From Diphasiastrum complanatum (Eukaryota; Streptophyta; Lycopodiopsida; Lycopodiales; Lycopodiaceae): a stretch of 64,000 nt of DNA. The notes under the pieces were generated by a model. That model was not told the DNA's origin, searched no databases, and saw nothing but the letters and a program-made list of their open reading frames with translations. The number at the start of each line of letters is the position of its first letter. Within the stretch, counting starts at the first letter, position 1. Shown here piece by piece: positions 1 to 12,300 of the stretch. The position numbers and the translations under genes are program-made. The DNA lies in contig CM055102.1 in the NCBI GenBank assembly GCA_029204225.1, positions 26,702,922 to 26,766,921 on the forward strand, given 5' to 3'.

Positions 1-229
1 TTGGTACTTGAGAAAATCAATAATGCTAGCAAATTGTAGCTCTTTCAATCAACATTCAGATTAATAGGTGCGAACAGAGTGAATCTGTTTCCCTTTTAGG
101 GTGGCATGTAGAGTTCTGTTTCTGCAAACATGATTGTTATTTGCAGATATTATCAGAGTTGTTGCACACTCATAAAGCAGATCTATTGTAAGCTGTGTCT
201 GGACAAAAAGCTCAGCATCATATCCTCAC
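1..229 (-). other. start of ALDH22A1 intron 6 (continues off the left edge)
   Basis: This is noncoding sequence after the exon 6 donor. I see no next exon and no repeat family in it. Confidence 0.7.
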
Positions 230-383
230 CTTTATCACGACGGCATTACCAGAAAAAACAGCAGCAAGCGTTGGATTCAGAATATTGTGAAAGGGGTAGT
301 TCCATGGCACAATTGCACCAATCACGCCCAATGGATGAAACTCGACCCTTGCAGATTTGTGAGGCATAATTCTCCCAGCAGAC
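230..383 (-). CDS. ALDH22A1: ALDH22A1 exon 6 (ALDH PWNYP motif)
   Basis: Encodes [19 protein letters not shown], then [14 protein letters not shown] and [13 protein letters not shown]. The PWNYP block is a conserved ALDH signature in the cofactor-binding domain. The acceptor is CATACAG and the donor AAG|GTGAGG at 228-229. The next exon, expected to begin with SEHASW, is not in the window. Confidence 0.9.
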
Positions 384-3300
384 CTGTATGAGTCAGCATA
401 TCAAGTTCAGTAATGTGGATGAAACTTATGCATGTCAACCAACGGCAATTCAGTAAGATACAAGTTTCACATTTAATGTTGAGATACTGCACATATTAAT
501 GGCCAGTTCTGCAGTGATGACCTGCATTCAGATATTATCATAAATTGAGCATGAAATGACACTTCACTTTCCAGTTCCAACATGCTCCCACAAATTTTCA
601 CCTTGTTTTGTAATGAAGAGTTGGAAGTTAAAGATAATCAAATCTTTACAAGTAAGTTTCCCATGACCAGAGACTTGGAGTTTTTTACTAGTACCAAACA
701 ATATTTCTGTGTCACTGCTTAAGCCAAATACTTCATGCCATCACTCTCACTCTAAATGTGCAAGGTAAAGAGTATCATTCCATACCTAGGAAAATAAGTG
801 ATATAATTTCAAACTTCAACAACGGGTTTCTGACCACGGCTGTTATCTACAGTTTCCCGGTAACGGTTTTCACCTATGGAATCAAGCTACCGATTCACAG
901 CTGATCATATTTAGCTACAATTTCCTAGCTAATCATTTCCGAGCTACTCATTTCAAGCAATCTTACAATGCCATGAATTGCAAGACCATGTGGAATTTGG
1001 TGATCACAAATCAGTTCAGAATTTTTTGGACTCAATGTGTTGCACATAGCCTCGACCTGTTACCTTTGATGGACAGCCTCTAGAGGTGGTTTCTTTATAT
1101 ACTTACCTTGGCGTGCTCTTCATTGGTCCTACTTTTAGCATGAGACAGGCGGCTCCTCATGAAAAGTGAAATCCTTCAACCAACACATGTATGAATCACA
1201 ATCAACAATATCCATGCATTTAATTGTTTCCAAAGCAGAAAGCATATAAGGAGAGGAAATATCCACATTTACATTCAATTCAATGAGAGAGCCGTTATGC
1301 AAGAACGACGAATTGTGAGTTACATAGTTTGTCTTTAACGACTCATTCCTCTCATAGAACCACTCCTTACCAAGTATAATGTCTACTTTATCCAAATTCA
1401 TCACATGGAAATCTAATTTATCCTTATATCCTTAAATTTGTAAAGGAAGACGTGTGACTATCCGGTCCCAAACTTGGCTCTCTGCCTCCGTGGCCAGCTT
1501 TACCACGTATCGATTGTTGGCGTGCTCTCGAATAGATTAGGTGCGGAATAAGAAACACAGCTCCAACATAGAGAACATTGCAGGATCTTTACCAAACTAT
1601 AATATCAGCATTGACTTAGATCGAATGGAGTAACGTCTTGATAGGTGTCAATGACAACCATGAAGGGAGCAAATAATTAGGCGTCTGAGACAGCCATGCT
1701 TCCTTCGAGTTTAGACAGAATCTGAATTAAGCAGTTGTGAATACAACGATCAGATCACAATCCTGTGCCCACAGTAATGGCGCACTGTGTGCAATGATCT
1801 TCCTTAGCTAGTTACAGATTAGATAACTATCTCTATTCCTTGAATAGCTTTCACTCTCTCTAAGATCTCTGATCCTATGGAATCAGATAATTAAGACACA
1901 ATGGAGTTCGCGTAGGAACTCTAATTCACTCGTCTCCACTTGCATGTGTTCTTCACAGATTGTCTCATCATCATTTACGTGAGTTGCCGTTATGTATATA
2001 TACATGGAACAATTACAATGACTGCGTAGGCAACGAGCGTGAAACAGTGCAGTTACTGAAAAGTGCTAAAGTGAACTGTGACGTAGTCTGCGTTTGGACA
2101 GGGCAATGTGGACGACGTGGATCTCGAACTCGAAGACTTTGAGTTCGTATGTGATCGAAGAGGATTGAAGATCTCGAACTCGAAGAGTTCGTCGTCGATC
2201 CTGCTTCTGCTCCATTTGATTATTGCGCAGACGTTCAACTTCAGAGAGTAAGACTGCAAAGTTGTCGTAGAGAGAGAGAGAGAGTGTACATTTACATAGT
2301 GTACTGGTGCTCAGGACGAACTCGAATGATTCATGTTCTGATGACTCGAATTCTGGAGATTCGAATTCCGGTCAGTTGGAGTGATGCTTAATTCCAACAC
2401 CTCCCCTTAAGCTTAACTCCTAGGATCCTTAATGAAATTGAGCGAGCTACATAATGCAACATGCTTTACTGACTTCAGAGCCAGATGATTTCCTTTACTG
2501 CTGAGGTAGCTGCGACATATTCTGATTCTGTGGAGGACAAATAAATGCATTTCTGCTTTCGACTGTTCCATGAAATGGGTCCTCCTGCTAGAAAGCAAAG
2601 ATATCCAGAGGTGGATTTTCTTGTGTCCACATTACCAGCCCAATCAGAGTCAGAATAAGTAAATATTGTCAAGGCATCCTCAAGGTACCAATCCATGGCT
2701 CCTCTAAAGGGTTCATCTTGTATCATCAGCAATGTTAATTCTTCGTGATAGGTTCTGGCAGGATCAGATCCTCCATCCTACTGCATCTTCTTCTTTGCTT
2801 CATTATGCTTGAGAACTTGACAATCCCTAATGTCGTGGTTGGTTCTCTTGTAGTACTTGCAGAAGAGTCTGGTCTTAGGCTTCTGATGTTGTCGATTGTG
2901 TTGTTGTGATTGCTGCTCTGAATCAGTTTGCTCAGCTTTTGTCTTCTTATCCTTCGAAGATTTCTTCTTCGGGAGCTGTTGCTTATTCGAATAGAGAGCG
3001 ACTGTCTTCGAAGTTCGAATTCGATGTGGATAAGCTTTTCCTTCTTACTTCTTCCTGCAATAAACTTGATGTCACCTTTTGCAGAGACAGGTCAGGAGTA
3101 TTGCTAAGTAGCAATACTAGATTGTCGTAAGAGGGAGGAAGACTAGACAGAAGAGACATGTTAGCATCTTCGTCTGATACTGGCAAAACTACTACAGCTA
3201 ACTGATTGAGTAGCTGTTTGAGTTCGTTTAGATGATCAGTGACTGAGGTCCCATTAAGAATGTCCCGTGCTTCTTTGGAGCTGGAACAGTTAGCTACATG

Positions 3301-6300
3301 AGCATCTTTAAGATTCAAAGATACAATGGCAATAGCTTTGCCATCCTTAGCTTCCCAAGCGGTCAGCATGTCAAATTCAGTTGGCTTGGCTATTGAACCG
3401 TTGACGTATCCCCAGAGTTCTTTTTCGTGAGTATCATCTTCATCTTGAACTTCCACATGTGGAAGTCATCACCGTTGAACTTGTAGATCAAGCTGATTTC
3501 TGAAGATGTTCCTTCCATGATGAATGATCTAAGTATAGTAAAAAGTTTCGAACACTAAAAGTAGTTTGAAACAATAGCTCTGATACCACTCTGTTGGGGT
3601 GCTCTTGAATAGATTAGGTGCGGAATAAGAAACACAACTCCAACATAGAGAACATTACAAGATCTTTACCAAACTATAATATCAGCATTGACTTAGATCG
3701 AATGGAGGAATGTCTTGGTAGGTGTCAATGACAACCATGAAGGGAGCAAATAATTAGGCGTCTAAGACAGCCGTGCTTCCTTCGAGTTTAGACATTCCGA
3801 ATTGAGTGAGTGTCAATAGAGAAAGAAAGTAATCAAAAAGCATTCGTAGTGCAATAAACATAAGAAAATAGAGAATCTGAATTAAGCAGTTGTGAATACA
3901 ACGATCAGATCACAATCCTGTGCCCAGGAATGGTTCACAATAATGGCGCACTGTGTGCAGTGATCTTACTTAGCTAGTTACAGATTAAATAACTATCTCT
4001 ATTCCTTGAATAGCTTTCACTCTCTCTAAGATCTTTGATCCTATGGAATCAGATAATTAAGACACAATGGAGTTCGCGCAGGAATTGTGATTCACTCTTC
4101 TCCACTTGCATGCGTTCTTCACATATTGTCTCATCATCATTTACGTGAGTTGCCGTTATGTATATATACATGGAATAGTTACAATGACTACGTAGGCAAC
4201 GAGCGTGAAATATTGCAGTTACTGAAAAGTGTGCATATTCTGCGTTTGGACAAGGCAGTGTGGATGACGTGGATCTCGAACTCAAAGACTTTGAGTTCGT
4301 AGGTGATCGAAGAGGATGTAGTCGAAGATCTCGAACTTGAAGAGTTCGTCGTCGATCCCGCTTCTGCTCTAGTTGATTATTGCGTAGACGTTCAACTTCA
4401 GAGAGTAAGACTGCAAAGTTGTCGTGGAGAGAGAGAGTGTACATTTACATAGTGTATTGGTGCTCAGGACGAACTCGAATGATTCGTGTTCTGATGACTC
4501 AAATTCTGGAGATTCGAATTCTGGTGAGTTGGAGTGATGCTTAATTCCAACACCGATGGTCACTTTGCTTTGTTTCCACCTTTAATTTCTGCAATAACTC
4601 AGAGTTAATAAAATTGTGAGTGGAACCATTATCAAATAACACTGTTACGACTTGGCCTCCAACAATCCCATTCATCCGATTAGGTCGTGGGGGCGAAAAA
4701 TTGTCGTATCAAAACAGCAATGCTCACAACTAGAATTATTAGCAAAGGTTAAATCAATGCTTGAAATGTTACCTGGCGCCTTGAAGGAGACCCCTTTAAC
4801 ATTTCTAATTTTCTTCGGGCACTCCTTTACAACATGAGCAGGGTCCATGCAATTAACGCATAATTTGTCGCTCCTGGCGTTTGCGAAGGTTTTTTGGTCC
4901 AGGATCGTTTCCTTGATCCACTAGGCTCTTATTGTCGTATGTTGAATCGTGCATGGAGAAATGTGAACTCCATCGATCCAACCACGTAGTCACGACATTA
5001 GGGGATCTATCGTTCTTCTCTCCTGAAAAAAGATCTGGCGTGAAGAGAGGATGGTACAAAGCTTGCCTGATTTGCGCCAATTCCCTCCACTCTTGCTGCT
5101 CCTTATTATGTCTTATCTGCATATCAAGAATCTGCTGCTGGAGATTGTTGATTGCCAACATAAGAGTTTCAGCATTTTGAACTGTAGGGGTAGTCATGGG
5201 TTCATCTTCTTTAGATTGGGTGGGCTCCATGATGAAGAAAAAACAAAAAAGATATACAGCTGATGGAAGGAAGAGGCTCACTCAAGATCAACTCGATAGG
5301 CTGAGTTATTGTCCATGGCTGCCACAACATCTGAGAATCCTGAGAATTAAAAGACAGATGAGAACAACAAGAGCAAGGATGACTATCCACCATTCTACAG
5401 CCTTCCCAACATTCTCTTATTCATGCAAGGAGTTAACACCCACCAATCCTCTAAGAGAAAGCTAGGACTTGAGCTGTATACGTGGCTGCCACTAAGATTT
5501 GCCACATAATTCAAGTGAAAACAGGTGGCTGCCATAGGGAGGAGCCACATAGGCACCCCCCCCGCTCTACAAAAAAAACGAAACGGACCCTGCAAGCCGC
5601 GGCAGACCCAACGCGGGCCCTGCAGACAGCGCGCAGGTCCAGTGGGGTCCTGCGGACCCTGCACAGACCAGGCGCAGGCCGCACGGGGATGGCCCACTGG
5701 GCGCGCAAGGAGTCACCCTGCTGACGCGATGCCAGCTGGCACTTGCGCGCCTGCAGCCGCGTTTTTCTTTTTTTATAAAACTACCGAAACCCTGATTCAG
5801 GGTTTAGGAGGATTTTTTTTTTTAAAAAGCACAAAAAGCGACGATTCAAACAAAACAGGATTTCAAAGGTTTACAAAAACAACATACTATTACAAATGAA
5901 GTCAAGAAGTCCTCCTAATCCAAAGGTAGTGCCTCCAAAGGTCCTCCAAATAACCTGCAAGCTCCAAGATGCTCCCCAACTCCAAGCTAGGATGCCTCCA
6001 CCTGCAAGTAAGGATCTTCAAGCCTCCATGGATCTCTCCTCCACCTGTGTCCCTAGTGGCCTCAAGTATGCACCACCCAACCAAAGCTAGCTAGCACATG
6101 CAATTCTCGAATACACTATGGAGTTCCATGCACAACCAATGAGAAAGAGAGAGGCCTAGGGGAGTTAAAGAACCTTCATAGGCTTATGGAAGGTCAAGAG
6201 ACTTCTTCTGTAATCTATGACTCTTTGAATGCCTTTCTTGTGGGAGTTGGAAACTCAATGGACACCTTGGAAGTGCGCCGTCCTACTAGGTCCCATTGCC

Positions 6301-9300
6301 CAAGTTGTGCTTGTATACATTGGTCCAAGACCAATAAAGTGATATGATTCAAGGTTGAGGCCCAAGGTTTAGAAAAATAGCCAAAACACCCATGGTAATG
6401 ACTTTCTAACACCTCACTAGGTTCCATACCTCCGACCAAGGCATAGACACCTACCTGCCCTTATCCAAGGACACCAGTACCTTAATCTAAAGGCGCATAC
6501 CCTTAATCTTAAGGGTACTCCTTATCCAAGGGCATCTTGATTCCAAACCTCCGACCAAGGTATAGTCACTTGCATGCCCTTGTCCAAAGGCACCTACCCT
6601 TAATCCTAAGGGTACCCCTTATCCAAGGGTAACTTGCCATTTAGCCCCCAACACTAAATGGACATATAGGAGTCACTGAAGCACTGCTAATTACATAGGT
6701 ATGTAACATTCCTTCCCCCTAAACTTAAATTTTTCCTTGTAAGAAAAAATTTGGAAAATTCTTCTGGAGATCAGCCTCCTTTTCCCAAGTATCCTCTTCT
6801 TCTGATTTGCCCCTCCACCTGACTAAAAATTCCTGAAGCACTCTATTCCTTAGAGTTTTCTATCGGCTATTGATAATCGCCTCGAGTTCAGGTGGTCCAC
6901 TCGCGGACTCATCACGAAGAAGCTCCACTAGATCTTCCACAGGGACCAGGGTTTTCCCAACCCCCAACGAGGGTTTCAACTTACTAACGTGGAAAATAGG
7001 ATGAATTTCAACGTTAGCTGGAAGGTCTAGTTTGTATGCGACCTTGTTTATCACTTGGATAACCTTAAAAGGACCGCAATACCTAGGTGCCAACTTTGCA
7101 CACTTAATAGTTTTCAAGCCCCTAGAGTGACTAGGAACCCTCAAATCAATTAACTACTTCAAGCTAATGTTTACATAAAGTTCTCATTTGAAATCCATTT
7201 CCATTTGTCATTTCAAATTCAGCACAAATTTTTACATTTCTCACTTTCCTAGTTCTTCAAATAGTGACTAGAAATGGACAACTAATGAAGTTCTATGAAA
7301 ACTTCACCTTTCATATCTGTTTTTCAGATTTACAGGTCTGGAAATCAAAACTTCACAAGGGGGTGTGGATTCTACACACCGGCCTTCTAGGATTCACAAG
7401 CTTGGAGAGACTTGCTTGTGACACAATATAAATTGCTCTATGGCAAAATAGTCGTCAATACTACTATACCAAGCCCTGGGTGCCTGTTTCAAACCGTACA
7501 AGGCCTTCTTAAGCTTGCATACCATAGTTTCCTTGCCCTAGCCTCAAAACCTTGTGCCAGGTTCATGTAAACTTCTTCAACTAGTTGTCCATTGAGAAAA
7601 GCACTCTTTTCGTCCATTTGATGGACCTCCCAATTATAGAATGCAGCCAATGCTAAAACCATCCTAATAGACATCATCTTAGCGACGGTGCAAACATCTC
7701 ATCATAGTCCAAGCCCTCATGTTGTGCATAACCTTTGGCCACCAACCTTGCCTTATGCTTTTCGATGTTCTCATCCGATTTGTATTTGGTCCTATAGACC
7801 CATTGCTTTCCTTTTGGGAGCTTCACCAAGTCCCATGTATCATTCTTGAGGATGGAGTCATACTCTAGCATGGTTTGTTGCCATACCTTCTCATCTGCTG
7901 CCTCAACGAATGTATGCGGATCTTGTGAATTCAAAATAGTGGTCATAAGTGCAAAGTTTGTCTCCTGGTGTCCATGCTGCTGAGCTTGCCTTTGAGATCT
8001 TCTTGCTCCTGGATTGTTGATTTCTCCCTCATCCAATATCATACCATCCTGCACAGTTTGCCAATACCACTTGGGAAAGTTCTTCCTTGCAGTTGGTGAT
8101 GAAGATGGCGAATAAGACTCAACAGCTTTGCCCCTTTCCTTCCACTTCTTAGTCTCCTCAAATTCTTCCTCTTGATCACTCATATGATCATCCCGAGACT
8201 CCTCAATATGTGGATGTGGTTCATCAAATATTGGAACGAACTCACTTGTTCCCTCCTTCTCATGTTCCTCCACAGGAGGCGAATAATCCTCTTCAAAGAT
8301 CACATCTCGACTTATGATCTTCTTCCTGCTAGTGAGATCATAAAGTCAGTAGGCATACTGCTCTTTTCCAGGCCCCTATTCTTGTTCATATTTGTTGCCT
8401 CACACCCTCCTCTTTCCTCACTGTATCCCAAGAGAATACATTTTGCTGATTTTGCATCCAGCTTCTTCCTGTCATTCTTGGGAACATGGGCATACGCCGT
8501 ACAGCCAAACACTTGCAAAGCACCCCCCCCTAAATGCCTCTTCTGGAGTCTGGCCTTTCATAGCCTTGGTTGGACTTCTATTCAAAAGAAACACCGTTGT
8601 GTGCATTGCCTTGCCCCAAAAAGAGTTGGGCAAACCCTTTGCCATTGAGCATGCACCTTGCACACTCCACAATAGTTCGGTTCTTTCTCTCGAGTAAACC
8701 ATTTTGCTGAGGGGTATGGGGAGCTGTAAGCTGCCTTTTGATTCCATTGGCCTTACAAAATTCCACAAATTCCGTGCTAATGTACTCTCCACCACCATCT
8801 GACCTGAGCATCTTTATCTTCTTTCATGATTGCTCTTCTACCAAAGCTTTGAATTGCACAAAGTACTTGAATGCTTCAGATTTTTGTCTCAAGAAATAAA
8901 TCCAAATCTTACATGAGAAGTCATCAATAAAGGTCATAAAGTAATCCGTTAAGGATTCACCTGTATACATCTTTACTGTATGTAGCTTATTAGTTAAGAA
9001 CAAAATTCGAGATTGATTTACAATCTCGTATAAATTCTTTAGAAAGTTAATAACATGATGAGCTTTTCTCCTCCACTTCAGATACTTTGGCAACTCCCTT
9101 GAGTGTAGGACTTTGACTTTGATTTACTAAAAAAAGAAATGGCCCCTAAAATAGCTCGCAGGCATGGCCAAACCAACGAGAGGCATGCAAATAAACATTG
9201 ATTTCTAACACCTTGAACATGAATTGCGTAGGTTGGAAAGTGACTCACATTTGCTGATGTTTCGCTTCCTTGTTGTCAAGATCATGCAATCATTCATCTG

Positions 9301-12300
9301 AAGATAGCCATATTGACCACTATATTGGAATGTAGATTAAAACCAACTCACCAAAATCAAAGGCTTTGCATATTAAAATTTGGATCTTTATCCAGTCATG
9401 AGACTTCAAAAAGTATGACAACAAGGCCTTTCTGGAAATACGCTTCTCATTTCCTTCTTGAAAGGAAAGTGAACACTCTGTCCTTGATTTTAGACAAAAT
9501 GACAATTCTTAAACTCGGATATACCCAGATTAGTCTGTTCTGCAAAATCACAAGGATAGGTTTCGCCATTGCATTCGAACAGGCAAAGGAAACACAAATA
9601 CCCAACTTCAAAACAAGCTTCAAATTTTGGTCTCCATTAAACTGGCAGATGACCACATTTGGTCATGTCAAAGGTCTGTTTTTGGCATTCACTACATCAA
9701 AAAGGACTTCTGTAATACCATGCAATAGCAGGGGTTCAAGCAAAGCATTAGTAGCACGAATACAACTTATAACGACTATGAGCATAGAAAGTTGTGTAAT
9801 GTGAGATGGATATGGATATGGTCTGTAGGTTAAAAAAGCAAACAAATGTCTGAATCAATCTGATAAGCCACAAACATGACAGCTGTTTTCACTACGCAAA
9901 GTTCTGAAAACTCGAGGAATAATTTTCCAGTAATGTGTTAACTAGGACGTTCTCAGCATGGCATGAAACAAGCTTGTAACCAAAATTACATTGAGGGTTA
10001 AATGCTCATTAAATTCAATCAATACCTTTTTTCAGGCTTTAGCCATTGCTCCCCCTCTTCCAACAGCCAGGTAATTTTCTCACAGGTTGTCAATATCTCT
10101 CCAAGAGCTGCATCTGTCATGGTCTTCCCAGAATCCCTTGCTGAAATCCTTACAAAGTTATAAAGAGAAACTTAAATGTCAGACTAACAGAAGGCAAAAT
10201 GGTTCGAAATTGTTCAGCGAGATAGTACCACAGGGATCTTCAGTTTCACTAATGCGGTTCATGAGTGAAATAAAGAGATAAAGGGTGGTTCTCCTAATCC
10301 ATGCTGAAATGTCAGATAGTCTAAAAGAATGATTCAGACAGCAAAATAACTTATGCAGCTCTGAAGTGATATGACCATAAGAAACAACAACTTTTACTAT
10401 ATAGACTCAAATGCGAGCTACAGATGGTTCCAAAAGCTAAAGGGTAGTCATGGATAGTAGAGACATACTAAAGACCAGATTCATAATCTCAAATACAAAC
10501 CCCAAGGAAGGACCACATTGATGGCATCAAGAGCCCATTGGAAGGTGGATGCCCAGGACCTAGTTTGTTTTTTAAGAATGAAGGTTCAATATGTATAGCT
10601 AGGTTATTTTATAGAGACTCATGGCCTTAGGTGGACCGAGTGCAAATAATAGAACCAGATACTAGACCTTTTTCTTAGTGTCCCCAAAAAGGAAAAAGCA
10701 TTATTCCACTTCAGTGGCAGCAATGGCAGTCAAAGCACATTCATGAGATGGTTAAGCTTAAAAACTTCAAAAAGAACAAGAAATACTCATCCTTGAATTT
10801 CAGGTGATTTCAAAAAATAGTGATTCTACCAACACCCAAATCCATTTTCTGAGAAGCATAACCTTGCCACATTTATGCATAGGTCTATATGACCGTTGGA
10901 TGCTTGTTACCTATTGGGCCATCAAGGCCTATCTTTATTTTTGAGTACATTCAAAGCTCATAGGTAGTAAGGCCACTTTTCTATTCGAACTGGTATTTCC
11001 CTAACTGCAGATTATTTAAAGGTTTCTTAATGGTTCCCAGGATAACCAAGACAAAGGAAGTTTGAAGAAATCGGGCTCATCCAAATTGTCATTTTGTAAT
11101 AGTTAGATGAAACATGATGTAAGAAGTGCTGGCACTTTTCAAGGCATGGAGTATGTCACTCTTTTTCACGCGTGGTATAGCATGTTTTATAAGAACTTTA
11201 GCTCTATCTCAATCTGCTCGTACTTGTATAGATGATAAGGTGCACAGGAGATTGGAGCTGTGCCTAGAAAAAGATCAATGTGGAGATTAATATCCCTCCA
11301 TGGAGGTAAGGAGCGGGGCTTTCGAAATAGATGTTGGGTGCAACAAGTCTACAATTCATGAGAGATGGTAGGTGTCACTGATGCCTCATGGAAATTGTTT
11401 TAGGAATGGTTATAGAGTGTAGGCTTCATGAATGCATATCAAAGTTGCAGTTGGGTGGGCTCCTCATAAATTGTTTTCCTGAAATAAGCTTGAGATCTGC
11501 TTGTGAATTGATATCAAAGAATGTATGTTTGTGCCCATCTTGTGTAACATATAAATGTTGTTGTGCTACTTTCAAGTCAACTCTCCTAGGTAGTAGGTGG
11601 TTGAACCAGTTTGCTCCCAATATCGTATAACGTCTAAGCTAGCTTGACCCTTGAAATTTTCAATCTGGTTCTCAATAGCATACAACATCTGAGTACTCAA
11701 AAATGTGTGCGCGTCCCTTATTATTAGGGAATAGATAGGAAAGCACTGTGAACTTGTCGCTATATGTAGTGACTGTAGCTGGTTGTTGAAGGTTGTGAAA
11801 ATTGTCTTGCTATTGTGTTATCCACTATGGATCAATCGTTGCTTTTTGAAGGATATGCTTGAAGAATAGCCAAATTTAAGCAAGTCAGTTCTTGAATTTG
11901 TCACCATTCGTTCTGAGGTATATGCTAAGCTGAAACTTGTCTCTAAAGTATCGGACAAGAAATATCCAAGAATTCAAAGCCAGAGTTATGGCCCGAGCAA
12001 GAGCATTTGATGTAGAAACAACGATCCACAATCCACACCTGTCATCTAGGTAAAAGCAACCATAGTCATAGAAGCTAGAGGGCATTCCTCTATGCAGATC
12101 CAATATTTTTTCCACTTGAGTTAGTTTAGAGTACAGAGACTTGAGCTTTTGTTTCAAAGATGTCATTCAGGTGTCGGTCACGGCCTAATGTGAAGCAAGA
12201 TCTTTTGAAGAACTCGAGGTCGCCTATTTGGTCAGCATGATAATAAGCAAAGAAGAGCTACAAGTGATGTCACCTGTCTATTGTGATAGGAATCAAGCAA

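Larger units (their letters stand above)
1515..4552 (-). mobile_element. copia element A, deleted LTR retrotransposon nested in gypsy
   Basis: Two related LTRs (1515-2399 and 3592-4552) begin TGTTGG and end CCAACA on the plus strand. In minus orientation the internal region reads: primer-binding site TGGTATCAGAGC next to the right LTR (about 3580-3591), gag fragment (2983-3456), a mutated zinc knuckle ([14 protein letters not shown] near 2820-2865), an RNase H fragment (2475-2732) and a polypurine tract at 2400-2413. Protease, integrase and reverse transcriptase are missing, so the element cannot move by itself. Flanking pentamers TCGAT (1510-1514) and CCGAT (4553-4557) look like a target-site duplication with one mutation. 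Confidence 0.88.

Noticed and set aside
9313-9804. 163-codon plus-strand open frame
   Set aside because: No family resemblance or domain, and it lies in an intron beside exon 5. Chance openness in AT-rich sequence is the simpler reading.
11388-11630. 80-codon plus-strand frame with several Cys
   Set aside because: The Cys spacing fits no known finger, and nothing similar lies around it.
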